60,000 bases of DNA, taken from Polytrichum commune. Taxonomy: Eukaryota > Streptophyta > Polytrichopsida > Polytrichales > Polytrichaceae. The notes beneath the pieces were generated by a model. The model did not search any database. It was not told the DNA's origin and saw only the letters and a list, made by a program, of their open reading frames with translations. A program made the translations under genes and the position numbers. Location: positions 34,866,527-34,926,526 of the forward strand of contig OX485808.1 of the NCBI GenBank assembly GCA_950295325.1, in the 5' to 3' direction. Positions within the stretch are counted from its first letter, which is position 1. Every line of letters begins with the position of its first letter. Positions 12,701 through 23,900 of this stretch are shown piece by piece.

Positions 12701-15700
12701 AGACTTCGAATCGAAGTTGGGTGACAGGACGATGATCCTTGCTTTCTATGAAGAACAACCTACAAATCTGGTAAGCATTCTGGATATTTCTAAGAAACCC
12801 TTTGCTCTGCGACCAGGAACCTTCCTAGGAAAACCTGTGCACAATTTGATCAGCGCCAGTTGAATCAATCGAGTTTGTTATAACAAAGAATTAAGTCAGA
12901 GACGCCATGGAGACTTGGGACTTAGCTAAATGCACGAGAACTGTTCTTGGGCGGTGGAGAGAACCTTTAAATGTAAACTTGCACAGTACGGTGAAACTTG
13001 TCAAGTTCCAAGGTATTGATATTTCTTTATTATCTGGTAAAAACCCGTTTGGAAAGGAATTGTTCAAATTTTTGTTTAACACCAATACTAGGACCTATGT
13101 GTATTGCAGGAAGGTGCGGTAACAGTTTCAGATGATTCATCTCAAAGGGTTCAAAAGAACTGGGACTGCCACACCATTGATGGAGACGATCACTTTGAAC
13201 TCTGTCGACCAGATTCCAAGAAGCATATTGGCTACAAAAAGCTAGTGGAAAGCATTCAAAGTTGCGTGCAGTCTGAACCCAAATTCAAAGAACCTATTAA
13301 TACTGATGAAGATCCTATTGATACTGGTGGATATCCTAGGACGGTGGATTTGCTCCTTTTTCCTAACCTACGTTGGCACTTCGAAGGTTATAACAGAGTT
13401 CCAAGTGAGGGTGAGCTGGATAGCCTGCCCGATCCCAGAATACTTACACAGGCTTCCATAGATGAGGACCAATACTTCCGGGCCAGCTGGGATAGTGTGG
13501 AGGAGCACTCCGCCAGCCCTGGTAAGTTTCAACACTTTGTTGCCAAATGTCCATATCCATGTCACATTTTAAGGAGGTTACAGCCAATCCATCACGATGT
13601 GTGTTGCTTTGTCCAGAAAATTAATATACACCAATTGGCCCCTGTCATAACATTATTCAGATCCATAACAGTGTTTTGGGGGACTGACAGTATTCCACAG
13701 AATATTTCTTGATATTTTCCACATTCAATTTGAAATTGGGAATATCAGGGAATAATCTATGGAATATTGTTAGTCCCCCAAAACACTGTTATGGATCTGA
13801 ATAATGTTACGGTGTAGGATACTTTAATCATATTGTAAAAGTGAATCAAGAACAATGACTCGTAGACGCCTCGTAGATTTCAATTTAGAGGGTGAGCTTG
13901 ATGGAGATATGTGTCAGTCCAGTGTATGTTAGGCATGGCTTCAAAGTTATTACATTCATTAGTATAATGCACCCGTTCGAGTGCATGTTAGGCATGCCTT
14001 CAAAGTTATTACATTTATTAGTATAATGCACCCGTCCGAGTGCATGTCAACATGTGTGTATGGAAACGTTGAGGGTGTTCTTAAGAGTGAAATCACTTGG
14101 TTTCATACATAAAACTGCATAATGCACTGATCCTATCATGGAATGGAATGTCCTAACACACTTGAGCTTTAAGACCCCATAGTACATAGTAATAAGATGC
14201 ATATACCACATGTTGTCTATATTCATGAAACCTCCATAACGATTTCTAGGTAATACAATCAGAAATGTTCTTGTTGTTGGTTGTAGTTTCAATTGTTCTT
14301 TGTTGTGAAGACCATGAGGAAGTGCGATGTGGAGACTCTTCCCTTGGGGGGCCAATGTGTACTTCGCATATCCTTAACAATCTTCAGGTTATGTTAAGAC
14401 TAATCATAGAAGTAGGCATATCTGGTCGAAGTTAGAACGGGTCTGATCATGTCAGTTTGTCAATCTATGTCATGAACTCCTCCACTTAAACGAGAAAAAA
14501 ACATGTGGGCGAAGAGGTCCTTCATTCAATGTTCATCTTTCGGACATGCTTTTATGCTTATGTCCATAATCAAGCCCAGCCCAGAAAGGACAGAGTAGCC
14601 CGCAAGCGAAGAGGCTCTTCATAAATGCTCCCACGGGAGCCAATGTTTATATCTATCTGTCCATAGGCAAGTAACAACTTTTTTGTTATGTTGTTGGACC
14701 AGGATATCCGTTGCTCTTGGAGGGAGAGTCTAACCTTCCTGATGGGATGAGTGGTAGTTGTTCCTTGGAGTCGGGAATGGAGAAATTAAATCTGTTGCTC
14801 TTGGAGGGAGAGTCTACCCTACCTGTTGTGGTGAGTGATAGTGATTACTTGGAGTTTCTTGAAAAGGAGAGAAGTGGCCTTCTTGCAACCCAAAGCAAAG
14901 CCCAGAAGAAGAGAATTTTGTTGAGGTTGGCACAAGACTTGAAGGTTCTTCAACCAGCAGATCCTTCCATTTGTGGCCCTGAGCTTGATATTTCTAAATG
15001 GAGGTACATTCTTGATGAACTCATTATGGAATTAAGGACCGTGGTGAGGACATGCTCTCTGGAAGTACGCAACTCTGGAGTGTACGTTCTCACATCTACT
15101 CCATACTGTCTATTCTTGAAGTTGTTGGTTAACTTAAAATCTAACGCGAATATGTTGCTCCTGGAGGAATGTTTCGAGCTACCTGTTGTGGTGAGTGATA
15201 GTGATTACTTGGAGTTTCTTGAAAAGGAGAGAAGTGGCCTTCTTGCAACCCAAAGCAAAGCCCAGAAGAAGAGAATTTTGTTGAGGTTGGCACAAGACTT
15301 GAAGGTTCTTCAACCAGCAAATCCTTCCATTTGTGGCCCTGAGCTTGATATTTCTGAATGGAGGTACATTCTTGATGAACTCATTATGGAATTAAGGACC
15401 GTGGTGAGGACATGCTCTCTGGAAGTACGCAACTCTGGAGTGTACGTTCTCACATCTACTCCGTACTGTCTATTCTTGAAGTTGTTGGCTAACTTAAAAT
15501 CTAACGCGAATATGCTGCTCCTAGAGGAATGTTTCAAGCTACCTGATGTGGTGAGCAGTAATGATTACCTTGAATTCCTTGAAAAGGAGAAATGTTGCCT
15601 TCTTGAAACCCAAAACAAAACCCAGAAGACGAGAATCTTGTTGAGGTTGGCACGAGACTTGCAGGTTCTTCAACCACCAAACCCTTCCATTCTTGGCCTT

Positions 15701-15961
15701 GACTTTCAGTTTGAAATTGATCAAATTGAATCATTATGGAGGTACATTCTTACTGAACTCATTGCTGAAATGAGGACTATAAAATCCTCAAAGCCAATAC
15801 ACAACTCTGGGGTGTGGGTTCTCACAAGTACCCCATACACTCAAATTTTGGAGGTGGTTGCTGAAAAAATAATGTGCAGTGAATACAGTGTAATTGGAAA
15901 ACAAAAACTGGGGATGGGGACTAAGGGCAAGGGCAAAACCTTAGAGCATGCCCAACCGTAG
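9798..15961 (+). CDS. Pseudokinase / SERAC1-like alpha-beta hydrolase / triple-repeat fusion protein
   Basis: Six exons join in frame with GT/AG borders: 9798-11286, 11389-11438, 11939-12207, 12353-12770, 13110-13521 and 14703-15961. They give 1299 codons. Residues from about 220 to 480 are a kinase fold with the ATP lysine kept (K265 in CVLKRM). The HRD loop is changed to HPLLKSSN (H349) and DFG to GFG (G379), so it is a pseudokinase. Exons 3-5 encode an alpha/beta hydrolase of the SERAC1/PGAP1-like kind: FFHGI oxyanion region, nucleophile elbow GHCFGG with Cys621 where Ser is usual, and a late histidine in DDHFELC (H770). The last exon holds three 120-residue repeats of unknown type starting near residues 919, 1039 and 1159. 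Intron 5 carries a MITE-like hairpin. Splicing is predicted only; two adjacent genes remain possible, though the phases fit one. Confidence 0.72.
11513..11690 (+). repeat. Tandem duplication inside intron 2
   Basis: Two copies of a roughly 90-base unit (GTGAAGTCTAGCATCTGTCT through ACATTTAGAATC) lie side by side within the intron between exons 2 and 3 of the pseudokinase-hydrolase gene. No function is evident. Confidence 0.75.
13646..13810. mobile_element. MITE-like hairpin in intron 5
   Basis: The left arm, from CATAACATTATTCAGATCC through GTGTTTTGGGGGACT, pairs with the right arm AGTCCCCCAAAACAC through GGATCTGAATAATGTTA. The arms are about 75 bases with a short AT-rich loop. It lies in the 1.18 kb intron between exons 5 and 6 of the fusion gene and has no coding capacity. 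Confidence 0.75.
13923..14045. repeat. 60-base tandem duplication in intron 5
   Basis: Two copies of a unit beginning GTATGTTAGGCATGG / GCATGTTAGGCATGC and ending in ATAATGCACCCGT are adjacent and differ at a few bases. They sit in the same intron as the MITE-like hairpin. Confidence 0.75.
14821..15900 (+). repeat. Three 360-base in-frame coding repeats
   Basis: Units start at 14821, 15181 and 15541 with an exact 360-base period. Units 1 and 2 differ at only 7 positions by eye (about 98% identical), while unit 3 is clearly diverged. Each encodes about 120 residues built around DYLEFLEKE, KRILLRLAQDL, WRYILDELI and NSGVYVLTSTPY. The pattern is an old duplication followed by a recent copy or gene conversion of the first two units. 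The reading frame is preserved throughout. Confidence 0.92.
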
Positions 15962-18900
15962 CGCCATACTGCTGGCTAATGGTATTCGCCCATTCGGCCT
16001 ATCAAGGAAGCAATACTGCCAAGCATAATTGCTTCACGCAACCCTACTCCTCTTACAAGAATATTGGCGCAAGCAGTTTTCGGAGCAGTGCCTACCATTT
16101 GGTTAACGTTTAGCAAAGAACTCCACCGACGGCCTACTTTTCCAATTCACCTATATCAGTCCATGGCAAGCCATGTTGCCGCATCTGAGAGTGCGAATGG
16201 TAATCTAGAGGTTCACAATGATGATGAGGATGGCAATGATGCCTCAATTGTATAACCCAAACATTAGCTTCATTTGGATTCATAGGTAGAATTTGCACTC
16301 AGTGGAAAAAAAAAAAGGACCATTAATGTATTTTTATAGTTGACATGCGATGTTTGTTCACCAATCCCTACTCATGATTGTGTGGCCATGGGAGGTGTCG
16401 GGTTGGCTTAATGCCTACTTGTGGTAGGTGGACCTTTGCACACCCCATGTTCGGTGCACTAGGACTCAAGTAAGCTCAAGCTTCTCACTTTCCCTCTTGT
16501 TATAAATCTAGAGCTAAAGAGAACTTTGTAATGCTATCAGCATCAAGGGTTGTTCTTATGTGACCACACAATTGGGTTAGGGTCTGATATTGATCTAAAT
16601 GGTTGCTTTATGTAAATATGAATGGTTGTTTGGTTAAGTGAATGGTCTGATGTGTATGGTTGCTTGCTTTCTGATGTGAAGAATGCTTCTTGTGTCCGTT
16701 TGTTGTACTGATTAGACATACTTGTTTCTTATTGTGCCTCTTTGTGTTTGTTCTTTATTGATGTGAGCGTGACCTCAAGTGCATAGACTCTTTGCTAGGT
16801 TGTATGTGTTGCTAATTTTATTGGCTAGATATGATTGCAAGTTTCTATTTGTATGATGGCTTGTATTGTATGAATTACAATTTGGTGGATCCCAAGGACC
16901 AAAAAGTTGAAAATCACAATGGCGTGACCAAAGACCACAATGTTGTGGCCAAGCATCAATATAATATCATGCATGGTATCCGTTGTGATGATTATGAAAG
17001 TCTTGAGTTCTTGATGGCCATGGATCGTAGTTTTCTCATGTTGTGGGATGGATTTTAGGATAACATAGATGAAGATAAATTGGTGGATGGCAAAGACCAA
17101 TAATCAGGAGACCAAAGAGCCACGGCCAAAGTCTCTAGAATGGTGTGACCAAAACTCATGTGACCAAACATCAAAAATATTGGCAAATGATCAAAAATCC
17201 ATGTTATGCTAATTTGCGATTTTTTTGGTAAACCGATAGTATTTAATCACCTTCATGTGGTTCTTGGCCACATCATTGTGGTCTTTGGCTATGACTCCGT
17301 GGCCTTTAGCATTTGTTCCTTGGCATTTAGGAACCATGAATCTTTTCATGTAATTGGGGCCATTCACGATCAGGGTACTACTTTCAGGACAAAGGACTTA
17401 AGGACTTTGTCGCATTAATCTTGGTTTTTATCATGATTTATTATTATTTGATCAATAAATTTTACATAAATACGTAGATAGTTCATAAGCTTTATCAAGA
17501 AATATTTTTATTATTATTTAATAATCACCCTAAACCCTAAACCCTAGACCACCACATCAGTGGCATTTTTTTGCTATTTAGGTGTGCATTGGTGGTCAAT
17601 TATTTCCTGTTATGTATCTTGGTACCTTGGTAAAAGTGTCATGTGTCCATTCATATTAATTTTTTTGTCCAATTCTAATACTAGACGTTTCTTTTACGTG
17701 TGGCCGTGAGTATATGTATATTTGGACATGTTTGGTGCCACATGTAAAGTTGGGCAATTGCTATTCAATACATATTTGGTTCTATTGGTACACACTTGAA
17801 CGATGAGTGTGAGGAAAAAATTTGGGATTGTTTCGATTGATTCTTGTTGTCCTTTTCATTCCTTGATCCTAAGGTGAACAATTAAGACAACACTCCTGAA
17901 TGTCCTTTAAGGAATCAAAAGGATATCTTAGATGACCCTATTTTTTCTAAATTAACTTTGTCAGTGTACTCGATATGGAGTATGAAATGTAGGTATGATC
18001 CAAAATATGCTTCACAATACAAATCTAAGAATACCAAGCATGTGAAGTTATCCAAAAAAATCCGTTTTCCGTTAGACGGCCAAAAGTAGTACCCTAACCG
18101 TGAATGGCCCCAATTAACGTAAGGATTTTAAAATTTCCTCTTAAATTTATAATAACACACAAAGCTAGTGTGAATATATAACTAATCTCACAACTTCTTT
18201 CTTTTGACAATAATCACAATTTTTTTGTTTTTTTGTTGTGTTTGGTCGTTATTGGTAAATATCATTTTGAGGCCCATGATGCTTCGAGATGATTAATTTG
18301 TATATCATTTCAATGTGTTTAATATTATTTTAGGTTTGTTATACTCCCTCACATGTGTCCATACCACCGACCAACAAAAATTGAAGATTGATAACACATC
18401 ACAATGTTGTGTAAATAGCGATCGTGTGTCACTGCAGCTCGAGTACCAACCACCACTAACAAACAACACTAAAACATAGCAAAGTCACACATAAAGAACA
18501 CACCTCGACATGCCCCTCCTCAACTGACTATGGAATCCCGCCAAGCAGCTAGGACCAATGCCAATCTAAAGGGCATGGATAATAAAAGATTGTTCCGCAA
18601 CTAACTAGTGTGGTAAACGTTACTCTAAGGAACTGTAGGCCGGATGCAAGGTGAGCCCCATCTTTAATCGCCTCTGATGTTTGGCCATCAGATACCAAAT
18701 AATTAAATCTACCGCCTCATGTTGATTGCGTCTCTAAGCCATAACTCCTCATTTTCCATTTGGGCAGGCACAAGATGATGAAAACCACACAGGATCATTG
18801 AGTACGATTGGTGGAAGCACCAAGTACCGAAGATCCTCGACATCGAGGACAACTCCACTGTCTAGGTGGTAAAAAAGTCAGGGGTGGCCCGTGAGCCCAA

Positions 18901-19147
18901 AATAGTGCCCACATGTGTTCTTAACCCTTTGAAACTATTAGAAGTTATGTTTTGATGTTTTATGATTATTCACAAAAATATAAAAAGAGTGAGGCTTGAG
19001 TGAAGTTATGTTTAGACCTTAGGTTCATTAGAAGTTTAGCGGTGTGAAGAAAGTTCCTTAGTTAGGTGAGCATAGTGTGTGGCGAACCAAGGGTGGCTCC
19101 TTGAGTTAAATGTTTGAATTAGGATCTATGTTGTTGGTTTAAGAGTT
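15962..19147. other. Gene-poor AT-rich region
   Basis: No gene is supported. The stretch 16820-17420 is rich in repeats of GACCAAAGACCACAATG and GGCCATGG type and looks like decayed repetitive DNA. A short telomere-like run (CCCTAAACCCTAAACCCTA) lies at 17528-17546. Plus-strand open frames at 16064 and 17206 carry no recognisable motif. Confidence 0.5.
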
Positions 19148-19345
19148 GAAGGCTTAAATGATAGGATGAGAGCCTACAAAGTAGGAAATGATCAAAAGGT
19201 TTATCTTGAGCCTTGGGGGTGCTCACCTACTCCCTTGAAGGCTTAAAGGATAGGATGAAAGCCTACAAAGTAGCAAAGGATCAAAAGGCTTATCTTGAGC
19301 CTTGGGGGTGCTCACCTACTCCCTCTCAACTCACTATATAAACCC
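19148..19345 (+). promoter_or_regulatory. Tandem 89 bp repeat followed by a TATA box, possible LTR promoter
   Basis: An 89-base unit is duplicated (19148-19236 and 19237-19325; GAAGGCTTAAA to CACCTACTCCC). It is followed at once by TATATAAA at 19335-19342 and a pyrimidine-rich downstream stretch. This is the layout of an LTR U3 enhancer plus core promoter. No matching second LTR is visible in the window, so it may be a solo LTR remnant. Confidence 0.4.
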
Positions 19346-19897
19346 TCACTCTTCCATCTCTCATCCTCTTTCCTTTGTGCTCATTGGCACCCCACGTGTT
19401 ATAAGTGTGGGTGTGTGGGAAGTAAGAAAGGAGCACGGGTGTGTGCAAAGCCTCGAGGTGAAGAACCAAGACTAATTCGCCTTGAAGTTAGTTTGACATT
19501 TGTTAGGAGTAGTGTTTGGTTGAGGCATTTAGAGCTTAGCTTGTTATGTGTGACTTATAGAATTTAGATTCATGATATTTAGATTTATAGTGTTTGGAAT
19601 CATGGCATTTAGAATTGTAGCATCCACATTCATGTTGAGTTTAAAGCTCTCTCACCTCTCACACTTGGAGCTTAACTCATTAGTGAATTAATGGATTTGG
19701 GTTCACATAAATTAGAGGGTGGCATGAGGGTATAAGCTTAGTAAGGATTTGAGTGTGGGAGTTGTGAATTAATGTAGGAGGAAAGGAATAAATATAGAAA
19801 AGCATTTTTCAATGCTTGTACTCGTATCATGGAATAAATTGGTGTGCAAGAGTTGATGAGGAATGAAATGGATTTGTACAAACTTGGGAAGAGGGAG

Positions 19898-20545
19898 TTA
19901 TGTGAACATGAATGTGATTCCCATTCCCTCACCCGGACTAGGACGCTTAAGGGTGGGTGGTTTGGCCTCACATGGCCTCAAGCATGCCATGTGCCAACTG
20001 CGTTGACACTGATTACACAAGAGCATAGTAGCCGCTCTTTTCTTCTCTCCACACACAAAACATGGAAGACCCTCTAGCACGACGGCCAGTTCAGGATGAA
20101 CTGTACCCTCAATGGGTAGATGACATGGGGCACAGTTTTTGGAATGCTCGCGACATTCCCTACCATCATTGCCTTCCAACAACAACAAACCACTCAGCAA
20201 CACCTCCTTCACCCGAAGGATAGTGCGCCCCGCCCTGACATCCAATGTCGTAGGTGCCTCACGTTGGAGATAGACATAATCCCCCTGCCGGAATCTCCGC
20301 AACTGAGGTCGGCAAGCACCACTGCGAATGCGTCATAACGCAATGTGCCACAGTGTTGAGCAATTGACAAATTCTCCATGGCCATAGGCATGGCCCTCTG
20401 GAAGAATTGAGCCTGCTCCTGCAAACACTTTGTCCAAATGTTTGGGTTATCCAAGTCCACAACAGGAGCTAGCTTTTCCCGAATAGAACTCGGGAGTATA
20501 GGCTCACGTCCATACAATAACTGATACGGGCTGTAGGACGCCAGA
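19898..20545 (-). mobile_element. Ty3/gypsy retrotransposon pol fragment with PHD-type finger
   Basis: Minus-strand coding remnants run from SPYQLLYGREPILPS (integrase C-terminal side, near 20540) through FRQGDYVYLQREAP and end in a zinc-finger-like segment. That segment (CFVC, CNQCQRSWHMAC) has the Cys/His spacing of a PHD finger. A frameshift near 20310 splits the reading frame, the 5' side stops abruptly at about 20545, and the finger is cut short by unrelated sequence near 19985. No LTR, RT or RNase H remains. It directly adjoins the outer ParB-methyltransferase gene but shows no functional link to it. Confidence 0.8.
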
Positions 20546-20731
20546 GAGGGGGAGTGCTATCTTATGAGCGGTGAGCAATGAGCGGTAACTTATGAGCAGT
20601 GAGGAAGATGAAAATTTTGGTAATAGGGCCACCAATATCCTATAACCGTGGAATTGTGGCCTTAAAAATGATGATTTTAGGGTTTAGTAATAAGAGGGTT
20701 GAGAAGGATAAACAACATGAAGTCCAAAAAT

Positions 20732-20984
20732 TTATTCATCAGTAGTAGCACTAGACATGAAACTATCTTTTGCCTCGTCATCTATATATATTCGAGCACC
20801 TTTGCATTGCGAATTGATTTTGGAACTATAGCAAGATTCTTCATTTGGATCCGAATCACCGAGATTCAACATTGCAATTGCAACATTCTCGGCATATGAT
20901 GGGAGACGCGGGCTACGGCTTGGACTTCGTAGGAATTGTCTATGTGCCCAAAACGGGAGACATGTCCTCTTTCCAATCGTATTC
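20732..20984 (-). CDS. Exon 7 (last) of the outer gene
   Basis: It follows exon 6 across a 108-base intron (acceptor GATTTCAG before GAATACG), joins in phase as GAG-AAT-ACG, and ends at TAA 20734-20732. It encodes a serine/arginine-rich stretch (FLRSPSRSPRLPSY) and an acidic C-terminus with no known domain. Confidence 0.75.
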
Positions 20985-23900
20985 CTGAAATCAAATCGAT
21001 GAAACATGTAAATAATGTGAAGAAATAAAAATGAACCAATGAATTGAATGAAACGAATGAATTGCATAAAAATTTATTGTATCAAAACTTACTCACACTC
21101 AAATTCAAGCATCTCCTCATCCGAGAGGTCATCATCTTCTTTCGTAAGATCTTGTATATTCTCTTTAGATGACCCCTCTTTCAAAACCTTTTCCAAAAGC
21201 GATTTCAATATGTGCTCAAACATGTCATTATCACCCTCAAATGCAAGAAGATGTCTGCCACATGCGCGTGTTGCTAGGATAGAAGCACCAGTGGAGCATG
21301 TCAAATCAACAACGCGTCCATTCGATGGTGTAAACAATTCAATAAGATCTTGAAAAAAACGCGGCGATTTTTGATATGGCCCCCTCCAAGGTCTTCCCAA
21401 TTTTTGAAGAAGCATGTTTTTTTCATCCAAAAAATTGAAAAGCAAGTTTTTGCTTTTCAATCCAGTGCCAAAAAAAATGGAGTTTGGTTGTCTCGTGGAT
21501 TTTGTGGTAGTAAAATCCCTTACCAAGACATGAGCCATAAATGCCGGAGTCTACAAAAAAATATAAATTGTGTTAAAATTATATACAATGCAAATAACAC
21601 CAAAATAATTAAATAGAAACAATTGTAATAACACTATATTCGTTAAATTGAGACTTTTTGGGCATTTTGAGACATTCATAGAAATAAGAACAAGGATAAA
21701 TGGAACACATATTGGTGAAAGTTGTAAGATGCAAACACTTTGAAGCGGGTGTTTAGACCAAGAACCCCATTAATAACTCATATTTGTGATGGTTTAGGGT
21801 GGGCAATCGAAACCTTAGACCAAATTGAAGGGGACATCTTAAAACATTCATATTAATGCACACAAAATATGAGAGCTTGTATGAATATGGTTTAGGTAGG
21901 GCAATCCAAACCATAGATCTTATTGAAGGGAAAATCTTAAAACATTCATATTAATGCACACAAAATATGAGAGCTTGTATGGATATGGTTTAGGTAGGGC
22001 AATCCAAACCATAGATCTTATTGAAGCGAAAATCTTAAAACATTCATATTAATGCACACAAAATATGAGAGCTTGTATGAATATGGTTTAGGTAGGGCAA
22101 TCCAAACCATAGATCTTATTGAAGGGAAAATCTTAAAACATTCATATTAATGCACACAAAATATGAGAGCTTGTATGGATATGGTTTAGGTAGGGCAATC
22201 CAAACCATAGATCTTATTGAAGGGGAAATATTAAAACATTCATATTAATGCACACAATAAGGCACTCCAAACCTTAGACCATATTGAAGGCAAAATCATG
22301 TGACACTTATATTATTGCAAAAAAAAACATACAAAGTATGGCACGTAAAATGCATAGCATGCTAACACCACACATCCATTGGATAGTGCGACCCAAAATC
22401 ATATTGCATATGGTCCAAAACCCTACGCCTACTATGGCCTATCTAGCCTCGGAGACTGCCTCTATCTCTTTTGCTTTTTTTTCTTTTGCCTCTTTTGCTT
22501 TTGCCTCTTTTTCTTTTGCTGCGGCTTCTTTTGCTCGCATTGCTTCAACATTCCTGAAAATCTCTGCCCCGCGACTATAGCCATTCTTGGGGTGACTGCC
22601 AACAATAACACATTTTGGATTCCGTCGGCCGCCCGAATTATACGACGAAGAATTCGAATACGATGAAGTAGACTGTCTTGCATTTCTGGTCATTGAGTAG
22701 AAACGCTCCAACTCGACGGACGCACTAGCCCGCATAGGTTTACGGGTGGGAGCAACCTGCAACGCGCGAATGCAAGACCACATGTGTTAGTTTAGGGAGG
22801 AAGACCCAAACGTGTCACACGTTCATTTTTTAAGTGCGGGACGATTGTAATGCGCGGTTAACCATGTTGGGGGGGGGGGGTTTCACCTTGTCACCGGGGG
22901 CGTTCCCGTCGGAGTCGGCGAGGAGGGGCAATGCGTCCCGCAAAGGAATAGGAAGGGTTCCACTCTTCGTTGGCCGAGGGTCCATCCGCAGCCGCCGTTG
23001 AGGTGTACTACTGCCGCCGGGCCGAGAGGGGGATGTCCGGACGCATTTGCGATTTATGCCTTTGAGCGGCGACGGGGACGTAGATCGCCGGAAGATTTGC
23101 TTGGGTGGGGGGCTATCGACGACGCCGGCGTCAATAGGCTCCTTGGAATAGTCAATGGTTGACGCGGCATCGTAAACGGTCTCGTAGAAGAAGCTCCCCA
23201 ACTCTGACTCGCTGACGATGTCAATCGAGGGCTCCAAACGCTGGAGCAAAAAAGGAAACGAAACAAAACCCAAGGGAGGAGGGTTTGATAGAGCGCGTGA
23301 AAATCAAGATACATATGAAGCATATATTACACAAAATGAACGGGCGCGCACGCGCACACACACACACACATACATACACATACAAACGCACGTAGTGTCT
23401 CAAATGAGCTTGTTAAATTTTGCGTGAGATAACAACTCTCTGTACAAATGGTCTCGTGGATCCAAGTATCTCTCGCCTATCGGATTGTTCCTAACAAAAT
23501 TGTTTACGGGCAATCCGCTTCCGCAGAGCGCCTGGAGGTATTTACCAAGGTCTAACAAAAATCGGTCCCGGACCTTCTCGACCGTCCACGTAGGGCAAAC
23601 TATGAGGTTGGCCGTCGGGTTCAACATGTTCTTTGCGGCGCTGTCGTCCCACCATGAGCGTGTTCTCGCGGGTGGGGCGGACGTCGTAGGGGACGCCTAT
23701 CAATGACGGACGCTGGTCCCAAAAAATGGGCTTCAAGACCTTGAGGTATTGGGGGGAAGCGGGGTTGTTTGGTTTTTTGACGACTTTGCCGTCCGGTGTG
23801 TACAATATTCTACAGGCTTCCTGTGCTAGGACCATGCAGGGGGGCTCGATGCCCTTGAAGATGAACTCCACGACGGCATTGGTGTTCTCGGCCGTCATGG

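Noticed and set aside
12907-13122. Extra exon (METWDLAKCTRTV) in the hydrolase gene
   Set aside because: Skipping it joins PTNL to EGAVTVSDDSS in phase and fits the hydrolase pattern better; including it breaks the frame.
19738-19971. Minus-strand frame left of the gypsy fragment as a gene
   Set aside because: No motif; overlaps a repeat junction and looks non-coding.
22830-23323. Joining the unidentified two-exon gene directly to the HAD phosphatase
   Set aside because: No donor in the right phase was found near the HAD stop codon; the shared transcript remains only a possibility.
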